Assembly: GCA_032173965.1 (NCBI GenBank)
Contig: CM063287.1
Span: forward strand, 6,887,859 to 6,951,858
Source of the DNA: Sitta carolinensis
Lineage: Eukaryota; Chordata; Aves; Passeriformes; Sittidae
DNA length: 64,000 nt
Reading direction: 5' to 3'
Part shown: one piece after another, positions 26,201-41,200 of the stretch
Position numbering within the stretch: the first letter of the stretch is position 1
How the letters are laid out: each line of letters starts with the position of its first letter
The notes under the pieces: model-generated
What the model was told of the DNA's origin: nothing
The model's database searches: none
What the model saw: only the letters and a program-made list of their open reading frames with translations
Position numbers and translations under genes: made by a program

Positions 26201-29200
26201 CTGTATTCAGGGATAGCTATTTGGTCAAGGTTAAGCAGTCAAGATGTGCAAGTTCAAATGCACAAAAAAGGTGTCAGTATCCACATATATAGTAGTCACA
26301 TTAAGTATTTTCTTTCTTCAAATATGAATTTTAAGTAATATTAATTAATAAGAAATGTGAAGACTGACAATTCAAATTGACTCAGCATTCTGAAGAAATT
26401 AAAGTTTAAATAGACTTTGCCAGGTGCTCAGTTAACTTCTCCTGGAGTAAGAGCTACTTCCACTTCATATTCAAATATCTTTAGAATGTGATTTTAGAAA
26501 TATTTATCACCTTATATAGGCAATGTACCTTTTACTCAAATCAGCATTTCAAATGACCACAACCCTAAATAAGAGATCATCTCCTTGATCAGTATTGACA
26601 AGGAAAACTAGGCCTTTACATATATTTGCTCTAGTTGAAGTGGAGCTGGCTTCCCCCCCTCCCTGCTCCAAGAATGATGGGGACAATTAAGTACTTTAGC
26701 TTCTAAAAGGCAGCATAACTGAAATAATGTTGCAAAATACACAAAATAATTTCCCAGCGACATGTAGGTTAGAGCTACACAATTTTCTGCAAAAAAACCT
26801 TCTCAGTGACATTATTTCCTTTTGTTAAAAAGCAAAATATAAAATAGTTAAACCAACAGAATTTAGTTAAGGTGCTGTAAAAAATACTAAAATCCTCATA
26901 GGTTATCTCCCTCTGCTCCCAGGGAATAAGCAAAATGTTGCAAGTACAATTATGTTGATTTAAGGTGTTTCTATCAACAGTGCAGCTCAGTTACTACAGG
27001 TTCTGTTTACACTCCTTCACAGTGAATCTGGGACATCCAGCAATATCTCCCTCAAACATGGTTGCAAAACCCATTCAGAGAGAATATTGTTACATTTTTG
27101 TATCATAAACTGTACACAGACTGTACAAACACTACCAGACAATGTCAAAATCTTACCTTCTTCATTATTTGCCTTGGCAGCTACTTGTTCTGAGGCACCA
27201 TGAGCACTTGTTTGCCTATTCCATCACTGTGGTTTGTGCTCAACACATTTTCTCCCAGCGATGTGGCAGACAGTGCAGCATACTTGATATTTGAGGCCTG
27301 AAAAGATTGTCACAAATCACTGAAGTGATTTTTATGCTTAAGGAAACATTGAAACAATTTCCCCTCCTATGTTTGCAGGAGAACAAGAAATTCATTCCTG
27401 GTACAGCAGAACAATATGTTTGAATGTTGTATTTCTCAATCTTTAAGTCATACCCAAAACCACTGCTGTGTATTTTTAAACTTAGAAGCTTTATAAATCT
27501 ACTAATACAGCAAATTTTCTCTTTAAGCTTTTCTTAGTAGAGGTCTAATAAAAAGAAATCAGAATCTCCAGGATAGTATTACTTACCTTTACGTGACCAT
27601 TTAAAGAAGGTGAACTTTTTTTGCTTTCTGATTGCATGCCATTAACATGGACTTCAACAGGAGTCAAGCCTGGTGGTGGAGATGGAGTGTTTTGACCATA
27701 ATTGGGCACTCCAGACAGCAGAATGCTAGTTAATGTTGCTTGGGCAGTAGATGGTATCATTAGGTGTGGAATAGCAGAAAAACCTGTAACAAAACTTGGT
27801 TATGTTCTGATTAAGTGTCTCATTTAACTTCCTCAGTCATTACACTACTTTATCTAAATCTTTATGTAGCTATGATACATCACTAAAATGTTTTCATTAA
27901 AATTGCAGGCCAAAATCATAATGCTTTATCTGGGTGAGTGAACTGGGCTTTCTACATAAAACAGATTAAAACCCTGCCTGTGACAGCATGCCATATATTA
28001 AGTTATAACCTTATATATTTGCATATTTATTCATCTGTGCTAAGGTAAGTGTAGGAATTAAGGTTTCAAAGAATTAATCTCGACCTGTCAACTGCAATTC
28101 TAATGAGTTGGTGTTGCACATTTCATTTAATTCACATTAAACTTCTACTGACCTGTGGTGTTTGTGTTAGCAAGAGATGTTGCCCACAGTGTGGGACTGG
28201 GCGTGCCTGAACTTGGGCTCTGCAAAGGGCTCACAGAGCTATTAAGGGCATTCAACAGAGAGTTTGGAGCAGTTGAGGTGTTGACTGATAGGGCTGTTGG
28301 ACCTAAAAGGCCTGCAAAAAATTATGCAAGTGAATATTTAATTTAGACTTACAGGAAAAAATTTTTCACAAAAGTACCAATTGAAACAAACAAACCTCCT
28401 GCTAATTTGCACCGGAATGTATGTCACAAACCAATTTTAACATTAAACCTGCTGTTCATTTGGTGCACATTAAGAAATCTTGTTCTTAAACCGGGCATCA
28501 TATATCCAAGAAGAATTTGGACCCTAAATCCTGTCATAACAAAGTATGCACTGGCTGCTTCTCAGCCCCGGCATCCCCTTGTATCACTTCTGTTGCTTCT
28601 CATGGTTTCTTTCAAAGCAGCATCACTGAGATGAGAAAGCAAGTATACTGCAGCACCTCACTTTCATTTCACACAGCAACCTTGTTCTCAGAAGTTCCTG
28701 TGAATCAACCCCTACTTGCACACTAACAACTATTGAATTTTTTTTTTTTGCACCTTCAATACAGGCTGCAAATCATCCCCCAAATGCACGGATCACTACC
28801 AAAACATTCCCCCAAACCAGCTCTTCCTGTAAAAGCATTCACAAAGCAGTTCAGCACTACACACTGAAAAGGTAAAAAACCCCAAACCCCCAAAGTGCAG
28901 CATGACAAGAACAGTCACAGGAGCAGCATTAAAAATCACAGTCAAATGGCACAAACGCTTTCTCCCGTGTGACCCCAGAGAAGGAACTACACAGCACTCC
29001 CACATGGCAGGTCACAAGGGACCATGCTGGTTACATGAGAACTCACTTTCCAGGACCTGTGTCAAGATTTGTCTCTAGATTCTTCTGACACTACTTGTTT
29101 TTTCTATCTATATGTTTCTGATACAAAGGTATTTGAAGAGCTTGAAAATAAAATGGCAATTTCAGCCTGGAGTATGAGCTGCTTCTACAGAATTAAGACA

Positions 29201-32200
29201 AGGAGCTGACTCATTTTTGTCCTAAATTTCCTACTGGTAAGGTCTAAACTAGAAACACATGTATCCCTCAACTAGAGTGAGACACTGAGCTGGAATGTGG
29301 TGTTTGCTATGTTACCTTTCCTGGTACTGTTGCAGGCTTAAGAATCCTGAATTCAGGAGAGCGTGAGACATCAGCCGAACGAGCTGTAAAACCCATTCCC
29401 TGCCTCACCTGTATTGCCTTCCATTTCAGTTGAGTGGTTTGCACACTTTTAGAGGTTTTTCTACAGGGTTGTCCCACACCTGATTACAAAAGCCTTGGAG
29501 AAGTTTTATAACAAGCCCTTGAGAGGCCAGAGACTCTTGCGATTCTCTGATGCTTTAACACGACTCCTTACACAAAACACACATCTGGTTCCTTTTTTCT
29601 AGTACAAGTGAAGTAAGTATAAAACAAAACTATATTAAAGAAAACATAAATATAATGAATGCATACCAAGCCCAGTGAGTCCTAGTCCTGCTGAGGACAA
29701 AATATCCAAGCCAGGACAAGACAGACCGACAGGGCATGAGACAGTAGAGGGATTGGACACCATGGTGACTCCGCTGCTTTCAAGTCCCAAGAGACATTTC
29801 CGTGCCTCGTACATATTTAAGGCATTTCGTTCAACACTTTTTACAATCACAGACTGCAGTGAAGGGAAACAACAACAAAAAAAGGAAAATCAGTGAGTAA
29901 CACTTGTCCATAACATAGATCTGCAACACAGATTCTTCTCCATACCCTTGCATGGCGACCACAACCACAGCAGTGACAGCATGAGCTCACACCCATTAGC
30001 AACTATTTAAATTCAGGGGTCTGAAGTTCAGGGGAGTAAGACTAGGGATTTCATAAGGATTTGCAATGAGAATGATGGAAGACCTCTCTAAGAGAATTAA
30101 TTACTATAGTACACCTTGGTGCTACTTGGTAGACCAAATGTTAAATACCTCAAGAGCTAGATAATTGAATCAATAATTAATACCTTCTTTTTTACCCGAG
30201 CTTTATACCTTGAAACGGACAAAACCACAGTTGCTCATATTAAATTACCTATTAAATTCATGGCTGTCTGAGAAGAAGTAATAAGTTTCTGGAAAATTAA
30301 ATTACAAAACCCCATAGCTTCTCACATATCTGCTACAGGATGTGTCTTTGTATTGACTTTATACATCCCTACACAGGGAAGCTCACATACTGACACAATG
30401 GAACAATCATTTAAAATTTTACAACTTCTGCCTGCTTTGGCATTTTATAAAACACAAGTAACTGAAAGAGTCCCCTATTCATACTGGCTTAACTAGTTTA
30501 CAATAAACACCTCCTGCTGCTTTATCAATATATTTGTACAAAAGCTAATTTCTTTATTATTAAGCATTTAATGAAAGTCAAACCACCCTAAAGTAGAGCT
30601 GCTGGATCGTTTAAACTGATATTTCAAGCAGAAAATACATATGGCTTTCACAAGTATATGATCCATTAAACTCACATGAACTCATCAGCTCTAAAACTTT
30701 GTCATGAAAGCTGAAAAGGAAAATATTAGCTTGGCACAAACCTTGCTTGGTTGTTTTGGTTTAGGCTTAATGCTTATGAAGACATCTAACTGCTCCATTA
30801 GCTGTGTTATAAACTGTGGTTCTACTTCAATTTCTTCCTTCATATCAAACATGAGCACAAGGGGAAGGCAACCCTGAAAAGAAAGGCACAAAAAATTCCT
30901 AGCCCTTTTAACTGGCCATTTTCCCATAACAATGGTAGCAACAAATTGAACTATAGACATGTAACAATTACACATCATGATGTAGGAAATCTCTGTAAGC
31001 TCAGAAAAAATAGCAAGGATGAAATTTTAGGGAAAGCCATTTCTTTGTATGCAAGAATACAAATGGATCTTGTCCTGGGACTCTGAACAAGGAGTTTGGC
31101 AGTGCAAGGGTGAAACAATTTACTGAATATCTGACATTCCAATCAGCACAGTCTTGTCAGGAAATGATGGCAGGGCACCCATAGAAAAGATCTCCCATTA
31201 AACTGTTTGAAATAGGGAAACACACTAGTAAAAAATCTCTAATTCATCATTGCCTAAATCTTAACATTTACCTTTCTCTTTCCCATTCCAGATTTTCAAG
31301 TGATATGGATAACATGTGTAACACACTTGAAATACTAAAGCTTTAGAATAAAACCCCCCAAAACTGAATAGTCCAGTTCTTGCACATTTTGTCCCTCAAT
31401 ATTCACATACATAAAAAATGAATACATATGTTAGAACTAAAATAATGGCTAAAAGCTCCTGTGAAGTTTCAAGACCAATATACCAAAAATCTCTACATAT
31501 GATATTCACCACCAGAGCTAGTTTTATAAAAGGCCTTACAGAATTGTGGCTGTGGTACTATAAAGAACGTAAGACATCAAAATAAGTAATTACTTCCTAT
31601 GTTTTCCCAATTTCATTGAAAACTTGCCTACATGGGAACTAAGGAATTCCTGATACTTTCCCTCAAAAGAAATCTGTTTACCTGACAAACATAGAAAAGG
31701 CAGGCTGGCAAAATAAAACAATTCGTCACCCAACACCCACAGAGTATTTCAGAAATCTGCCTCTACTCAGAAAAATACATTATTATTGTAAATTTAAATG
31801 ACTTGCATTGCATTTAGATTACCAAGGTTGTTTTTCAACTCACATTACCATAGATTACAAATATTTTCAAGAACTACAAATGCTGACAAAACCCTGACAA
31901 AAATTGAATCAGCTGTTTGCAGTGTGAATAGCAGTCCTTCCTCTCTAGGGCTAATTTACATGTGACCTGTAAATACATGCAGAACAAGCACATTTTCTAT
32001 GATCTGGCAATTTTTTTTCACACAAGCTTGACTGAAAGTATTTACCATGAGATATTGCCTGGCAAGACAGACAGACTCAATTGTGCCCTGGAGGTAGACA
32101 GTGGATTTCTTCTGTGGGTTACTAGGGTCAGGGAAGTGGATCTGAGCACCAGTCCTCTGCATTATATGTTTGATGTTGCTGCCATTTCGCCCCATCATAA

Positions 32201-35200
32201 AGAGATGATGCTGTGCTGCGATGTCAAGCTGTGTGCTCACAGGGATTGCAGAGGCCAGGCTCCCAGCCAGGTGTTCCAAGAGCATGGCTGTTCCTTCCTG
32301 GGGGAAATGGGAGAAACCAGTGAAGCAGTGCTCACAGGCACATAAAGGAGATCTCAGACTGCTTCCTTTCTCGTCATGTACTCCACAGGCAAGATAAGAG
32401 AACACAGCTGGGTTTAAAATCATGATTGATTTGTTAAAGGTAGCAAATGCACTAAACTCTACCCACTCCCATTTTATTACCAAATGCAGCATTTAATTGC
32501 CACTCTGTAACAGGCAGTAAGACAGTGACACCTGGTTTGGTCCCAACAGACCTTTTGTGGCCACAAAGGCAGTCAGAAAGTCTAAAGAGATTACTGTTTA
32601 TCTGGGTAGGTACACTTGCAAAACTTGCCTCCTGGTGTTGGGCTCAGATGTTCTTATTGGCTTGAGATACACCCATCTGGGACTGTATCAGTCTCTCATA
32701 CTGCCAGTTCCTAACAAGAACACTTTTTTTACTTCAATAAAATGAACAGGCTCCTGGCAGTTCCTTGCCTTGGCTTCAAATGCACATCTCCCAAGTGCTG
32801 GAGTCACAAGACCAGTTTTATTGACTGACTGGGCAGCTTTCAAGGTTATGTATTTATGTGCATGATGAGAAGAGCTCAGCATAAACAATTTGAGATGGGA
32901 GGTGTATTTCATGGTTTTGTTTGCATTGTTTTGGAATTAAAAGATGGGTAAGACCAACACGTATTCCAGAACTGCCAAAAACCTGAGCAAGTGTGCAGGC
33001 GGTGAACACTGGATTAAAACCTTACCACCAACAGTGCTAAATCCTAAACTTAAAACTATTTTCTATGCATTTTTACACTTCACCTGTATAAACATAGGAA
33101 ACAATTCAAACCCTCAGGGTTTGCAAGTGATTATACAGTAACACATGCTGATGAGGCAAGATATACCACCTTAGACATAAATTATAAATATATGACATGC
33201 AGAAACCTTCTTAAAGGCAGAGATTACCTTCACAGCACTAGTGTTGTTTTGTGACCCTCTGACAATGACTGTAGCACCATACATTCGAGAGCGTTGTTTG
33301 AAGGAAACTGAAATGTTGTACGTCTGACACACGTGCTGAATGGTTGGAGAATTGGGATCTGGGATGGGTTGGAGAATTCCAGCAATAGGCAATTCAAACA
33401 TGAGTACCAATGGAAGCAGCTCCTACAACAAAAATGAAGAGGAGATATTTAAAACCAGATGCATATTCAAACTACAACAATTTTATTCCTCAACCGTAAT
33501 GTACTGATCAGTGATGATTTAACTGACAAAACACATCTCTGCCCAGAGTTCATGGATAAAAAGATACTGTCACTTGGAAAAAGGCACCTCTTTCCTCCAG
33601 GGATACTAGATTGGGGTTTTCTTGCAGAGGCTTTTTTGAATTTTGTTCGGTTGATATTTTTCTCCACAATAGCGGAAGAGTGGAATAATGTTGTGTGACA
33701 TGTCTGGCTAAAAAATTTCAGTAAGACTTTGGTAATTTATTTGATCTTTCATTATCCATGCCAAAATACACATAAGAGTTGAAACTAAAAGGAAAAGATA
33801 GAAAATAGCTACAAGTGGAGAATGACACTGAATTCATTACACAAATTTTACATAAAAACGGTTAAAATGTGAGAAGCAGAAATTGCCTTAGATTCACATA
33901 GGATGTCTGAGCTTCCATCTGTGGTGGGTAAGCTAAGATGTAATTTTCTACACAGTATGGAATTAATTTACATCTTGCTTAGAGTGTAGACTTGGTGTTC
34001 AAGACCCACTTTGGGCCAGTTAAAAACTTGGCCAGAACGTGAATCACTGTTACAACACCCTCGGCATATTTCTCATATGGATGCTCACATTTGTTCCTAC
34101 GTTTCTGCCATCACCAGACAAGAGGCAGACAGCCCCAGGGTTCTCAAAACCATGCACTTTTTCCCTGACAGGTGTTTCCAAGGGGACACTACACTGAGCT
34201 AGAGCATTACCCGAATTCTGACTCTTGCAGACTCCACTCCAGCGGGCTGTCCTGCAATAGACACCTGGAAGAGCAAGAACACCAAAAACATCCAATCACA
34301 TTTTCAAAGGAGGCATGGAAAAGTTACTCAGATAGTCATGCTCTCCTTAAAAAAAAAAAAAAAAGAACACATTTCACACCTGTTGACATCCTAATTCCTC
34401 TCTAAACAGAAGCTGAGAACTATAGCCAATATTAAAAAAATGTTACAGCATCTTAGGTTGCATATATGTAAGCAACTAGAAAAAAGGATACATCAATATA
34501 CGTATATTTAAGCAACTAGAAAAAAAGACACAGAAGCTGAAAACTATAGCAAATATTAAAAAAAAAGTTACAACATCTTAGGTTGTATATATTTAAGCTA
34601 CTAGAAAAAAGGATACATCAAAAAATACAGTGGTTTAGGTCAAATTATGGAATTACTACTGTATACATGTAAAAAATCTACAACAGTAGATTTTCTTAAG
34701 TGTCTTGAAATTACTGCATTTTGCTCAGCAGCCATTAGGATGCACAAGTAGGAATTTTTAATACAAGAATAAAGACTTGAAAGTAAACATTGCACCAGTA
34801 TTAGCACTAGAAAAGATGTACAATTCAGGTTCAATGACTTATTCTTATGCAGTTGAACTCTTACAATAGGACATCCATTTCTGCTGGCTATTTGCTAAGT
34901 TTAGTCTTCAACTAAGTTGCACCATAAGCAAAAAGCACCAAAAAACCAATCAATATGCTGAATAAGTCATTGTGTTGAACAGGAGAAAAAACACAAAAGC
35001 AGATTTTTTCATACCACTTCTCTAACATTCACTCTAAGTTGCTGACTTCTGTATGCACAAAGTAACTTTAGCTTAAAAAAATTAAAATTATTCATGAGCC
35101 ATCACAAATGGTTTCCATCTGTTTTTAAAGATTTGCTCACTTAGGAAGCCCTGTACTTTTCACACAGTGTAAACACCAAAAATCTAGTTCCCTGAACATG

Positions 35201-38200
35201 AACACACCATCCCCAAAAAGCCCATATTCATGAGAGAAGTTCAGAAATGCTCTATACTCTCAGGAATTACAATACAAATGAGCTCAGTATTAAACAATAC
35301 TTACTTGGTTGCTTTTCTCTGCTTGATTGTTCCTATTTGAGTCTGGAAAATGGATATGGCATCCTGTTTCCTCCATCACTTTTTTAATATTATTGCCACC
35401 TTTACCTATCACGTGAGAATGTTCCGTATGTGAAACATCCATCTTCAAGGTTACCCGATTGCTCTGGAAATCAAGCACCTACAGTTAGACTTGGTCACAG
35501 CAGAACCTGAGTATTTAAGTTTTTAAGAGTAATGTAACTTGAAGAATGACATCAAAAATGTACTTCCAAAGTATTTTTACTATTATTTAACTTCTACTCA
35601 ATGATGATGTTTTTAATAGGAATCAGTTGGATGGTAAATTGGTCTTGTTTCCTTTCTAGTGAAGAAAAAATGGGGAGATAAATACCCCAAAAGATACATC
35701 TTCAAAGAATGACCAAGGCTTTTAAAATACCCCTGAACTTGCATCAACTGTGACTTAAGTGTCCTTTTGCAATTTACTCTAATTTCTTTTAATTCTGTGT
35801 TCTTGCAATTGAAGTCACGCATCCCTGTTTGATCTGGAAGGATCACAATAGGAAGACTTGGCAAATCAAAACCATGGGACCAAGCAACAGTGTTTTTTCT
35901 TCCCTAAACAATTTCTTTTTTTTTTTTTTTTTGGTACATGAATTTTTAAAATACACAAACACTGCTTACAGCTATTCTTAAAAGCTCTATTGTTAACACC
36001 TCACAAAAATGTTGTTAATAGTTGTTCAAAAAGTGGTGCTTATCACTCGAGTGTTCCTTTTGGCAATCTGCTCAGAGAACCAGCAAAGTGACACATAACT
36101 ACACAGAAGCCACACAGACTGCCCCAAAAGAGCTGCTGCTGAATGCAAATAATATCTGACAAACTGAAGAGACCCCCAGCCGAAATCGAGATGTTTTAGA
36201 AACTCTGGTCCTGATGTTTCAGAGTGTAAGAAGAGAGCAACAGTTAAACGTAAAACAGCTTAAATGCTCGTAAAAATCAAATTTCAAACAGAAACAGAAC
36301 CAAAATTTTAGGTTCTTTGAAGTGGATGCGTAATCTATTGCTTGCAGTGAAGCTGTATTTGAGATTTTGAGGTAAAGTCCCAATTCAATGAACAAATCAC
36401 TTATGCTTTTAGTCATATGGCTGGAAATATTATTTCTATATAATTCAGATCTGGAAAAGCTGCTTCAAGCAAGTATTTTTCTTGCAAAACGTTTAAATAT
36501 GTGGGTACACACCAATATCAACATCTGCAAGGCATTTATTGGAGACTTTGCTTCAGAGCATCCATAAATACCTTCTCTTGAAATGTGCCCATTAAAGGGA
36601 TCAATGTCACCACAAAATTAGGGACTAAGGTGTCATTCTAAGAAAGTTTTCTTACTTTTGTGTCCAAGACAGACATGATTTTCTCTTTTGCTTCTTTAAC
36701 GTTTTCCTTTTTTCCAGAAACTTTAATATGGGGATCTATAAAAGAAATAAACTTGTAAGAAAAATATGGTAAAATAGCCATAAAAAAATTTCCTCACCGC
36801 TCAAATAAATTCGAGCCCATTATTTATAATCCACCAATAAACTGTACCACCAGCCTTTGGGATTCAGCTGAAGACCAAAATGTCTTCTTTCATCCCTTTA
36901 GCCCCACAATTAGGATTACCAGATTAATTGATTAAACATGAGAACCAACTTAAAATAAATATAAATCACAAATGTGTATCACAATATCATAAACATTGTC
37001 TGCAATGCAATTACATAGCCAAGCCACCATATCTTCTCAAACCAAAACTAACAGTGGACAACTCAACGCTTTTTGGCAGCCCACCAAACTCACACCCTCC
37101 CTCATCATCACTTGGTTGTATTTAGTCTCTACAAATACCTTTTGCAGTTTTAACCTGGCACTAAAGGTGTCTCCAACCCAAAGTTTTCTGATTTCAGTTA
37201 TCAAATGAAATTTAAATGACACTTCATTAAAACCAATTGCTGAAGCTCAAGTATATAAATTAGCAGGAACACCAGCTGATGGGGGTTTTGCCCACTGAGA
37301 TCTAAAATACTGATTCTACAGCCCACTTGGTTTACATGACAATTTTCAGATCACTGCCCTTAACAGACACGAGGTGTTGGGCTGAGCTAACAGGTGCAGT
37401 TCCACAACCCATGGCACACATAGGTTTATCTGGTCAGAACACAGATCCGACTTGGGAACTAAATCAAGTAACAATTACTCCAAGGGTGAAAATTACACAT
37501 CAGCCAGTTTAGCAGCACCATCTGGTGTCCAAGAGCACAAAGTGCCACAGTGCAAAATTACCAGCAAAACGTTAAATTAAAGTACAGTTATAGCAATAAA
37601 GAAATCCCCAACTACCACCCACATTTGTTAGAAACAAGGTTATGATACTGCAGCTGATGCCTCTTCCCCCTGTTCTTGAGTCCTCTGCCCTTTTGCAGGG
37701 CCTTTTTCTACTGTGACACAATGGACTGCTCTAAAAAAAAAAAAAATAAATCAAATTCTCAATCCTCTTCTGCCTCTTGAATTAATGTAATTCATTATGC
37801 TAGACAAATACATACATCTTCAGGAATATAAAGAAAATATATTCTCAGTGACAGGAGAAAACAGCTGTTACACAACATATCTGCCTTTCCCACCGTCTCA
37901 AGGATTGAAATCACTTCCTTACTACAGAAATGTGAAATAACACAACTTTAGGCTGTAAACCTGTCCTATTCAATTGAAAATTGACACTGTTTAAGTCATG
38001 CCTGGATACTCTTTTCATTCCAACAGTAAAAATAAGCCTCTAGTCTTTACCACTGTGAAGTTCTGAGCACATTCAGCTGGGGATACAGAAACACTGAAGG
38101 AACACAGGATTCACTGCCAAGCTTCACGAAAGTCAAGAATAATGCAGCATTTTGAGTTCAGAGAAACAGATATATTTTATTTTTAAAATGGAAAAAACAA

Positions 38201-41200
38201 AGTCACAAAAACACAGTACATACATGGAACCTACAGAAGCTTCAAAAATCTGCTGCTTCAGCCTTTCACAATGGAGCAAAGTCAAACAAAAACCCAACAA
38301 AACAGTCTTAAGGGCAAATTCTCTTTTCTTTTTTAAGTTGACAGGAAGCCATGTGGTTCTAATGTGTTTAAGCTGTGAATGATATTTGAAGTGGATGTTT
38401 CAGTCAGAAATTCCCAGAAGCAGATTCTAACACACTGTGTGTGTGCCAAGTGTCCTTTAGATGCAAGCAGGAAAAAACAGAAGCCCAGACCATCACCACC
38501 ACTGTGGAGCCAATTTTCACATATTTGCAAACATATTTAAATAGACATTTGATTATGTAGGAAAATTACCTGAAATCAAGCCTGGCGTCCTATTAGTACC
38601 AAAGGAGATTACTATCATTCCGTAATATTACTTGCTCTCTCATGAGTGAAAACTCAGTTTAGAACACCTATTTTTTTCCATTTCTCATCTCAGGTGGACA
38701 CCTCTTTTCTGTTGATACTGACAGCTTCAGCCAAACATCTGAATTTCTATACTTGTTTATTCTTTTAAGATGAAAAAAGCTCAATTATTCAGTTTAAAAA
38801 CAAAAACAAAGAAGCCCCAAAGCAAAACAACCCACTGATGACAGTGACAATTCTAAAATATGCTACCAAATCTTTCAAAATTTGTGTTAACTACCTTCTC
38901 CTTACTTGACTTTTTCTCAAGGACACAGTGGTTGGAAATGGATATGAAGCAGGTCAGTTTAAACCAAAGAAATTCATTCTTTGAGAGCTGTTCATTCTTT
39001 CCCTCAGTGAAACACTATTTAAATACAACATCCTCATCAAATTTTTCCTGAGAAGAATTACTTGTAACTAGAAGATTTTTAAGTGCTTGAATTGGCCTTG
39101 CATAAGTTGAAAGCACATTGCAACCATGTATGATCTGCAGGAAAACTCACAGGTACCCAAATAACAATCAACGAATAGATCATTTCAGGAATCAATTAAG
39201 AATTTAGAGAGACAATTAAATCATAATCTAACTTTCTGTGTATTACAGAAACAAAATTCCTTAATACAGCTGTGGAATCAAATCGTTTGTTTGCTTTGCA
39301 GTTGATTCCATGGATTAACAGTTACATTTAATTAAGAAAAAAAAAATCCTACCTTAGGCACTACGACAAAAATCTTGACTGGATAAAGTTCTACATTTAA
39401 TATTTGAACTACCTGCAGGTGTAATGGCAGCAACACACTGTAAAAGCCCCCAGAAATACCCCTGGCACTCTCAGAAGTGTGAAGAGGATTGCCAGGCTCC
39501 AAAGTGTCCCAGGCTGGGGCAGGTCTGGCACTGGCAGTGCAGGTCAGCACAGAGCTGCACTGCAGCTCCCAGCTCCACTGATCCACTGGCCATGGCACAC
39601 AGCCCTGGCTGGGAGGAAACCTCCCCTGGCTGGGGCCACTCCTGTCCAGGTGAGGCTGCGTGATGCTCATCCCTAAGGAGCACTGGGTTTGAGACCTGTT
39701 TTTGCTGAGGGGAAAAGAACAACACTTTTTTTAAGCTCCTCAATACAACTGGAAGATAATATAAACTAGAGAGAGCGCAAAGAGCAGGTTCCTACCATAA
39801 ATAAAGACATGAGACACCAAAGCTTTGCCAACTATTTGCAAACATGGAAGAAAGACGTCAGAAGAGGTCTGTGCGCTAGAAGCATATAAGGCTTGAACAC
39901 TTTATTGAAAGTGCAGTATCAGACCCTGGAAAAGGTTTTAACTCGTAGGAAACAATAAGATTAGTGTCTTGAAAACTATTAAAAATGCCATTCTATCCAT
40001 CTTTTCTATCAATTTTGAAAGGCAGTATATTTTTCTTTAGGAATGGAAAAGAAGAAATAAATTTTAACAGGCCTTTTTGCCCCCCCTCCCCAGGAATGGA
40101 AGAACATTTACATAGAATAGAAAGCTGAAGTTACACAACAGACACTGCTGGAAATTTTTCTCAACAGTCTTCCTTTTGCCAGACTCCTGCCTTCAAGTGG
40201 TCTTTTATTGCTCCTATCCTCAAATTCCTCACTCCACACTTTGGCAGAGTTTCACCTCCCCAGTCTTTGTCCACAGCTATACCAGCAAGCCTCCAGCTTT
40301 ATTGCTACTATTGTGTGTGACATTCCAGTAAACAAAATAACATTCCTCCAAGCAAAAGCATGTCTGTGCCAGCACAAATGCATCTACACCAACTTCTGCC
40401 AGGCAAAAAATATTTCAAAGAATGAAGCCATTTAACTGTGTAGGCCTCTCCTGAAATTCAAGCATTGCATTTAATGTCTGGGGCAGCTCTTGAGACCACA
40501 GCTATGCATCCAGCTTGTTTACAGGAGGAGCAGCCTTAAGTTAAGTAACACAAACACCAAAACACCACTACTCTAAAAATAGCCAGACAACTGGGCAACA
40601 CCAAGGCAGATGACAGTCATTCTTAAGGAGTGGCTGATTAAGATCTGAATAGCCCGAGAGTAGTACAGAACTTGAGCCATTCAAACAAAAAGACAAAAGC
40701 GACCCAGCATTTTTAAGGAATAAATTATGAGAGTGTCTGTCCCAAAAGTACCAACACAAACACTAAGCTATGTGAGAAGCTAAAAAGAAAAAAAAAACCA
40801 CCAACAAATTAACACATAGAAGTTCGTATGTTCTCATCTGAAAGGGCAAATACGTTGATCACCCTACAACAAGATGAAGAAATACAGACCTATAAAACAA
40901 GTGAAATAAGCAAAAAGGTCAAGTAAGGCTTCCTATTAATATGGAAGCAAGGAAAATTAAATTGAAACAGTTTATTAATGCTCATAAGTAAATTAGGAAA
41001 TACTGTGCTTACAGTTTTAGGAGTGGATATTTCCTCACCAAAGTAGATGATTGGTAATAGCCAAGAGAGACTTGAAAGAGGTTCAGACTATTGCCATGGA
41101 AAAGAAACATTAATGCTAAAAGCATGGAGCAAATGCTTGGGAGTAAGGGCACATGCAATGAAGCTCAATTGAAAAACTGAGTAAATTAGTCACTTGGGCA

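Noticed and set aside
31956..32492. 178-codon open frame on the minus strand, as a gene of its own
   Set aside because: Only 32046-32297 resembles BICC1 and it is bounded by good splice sites; the ends are read-through into introns.
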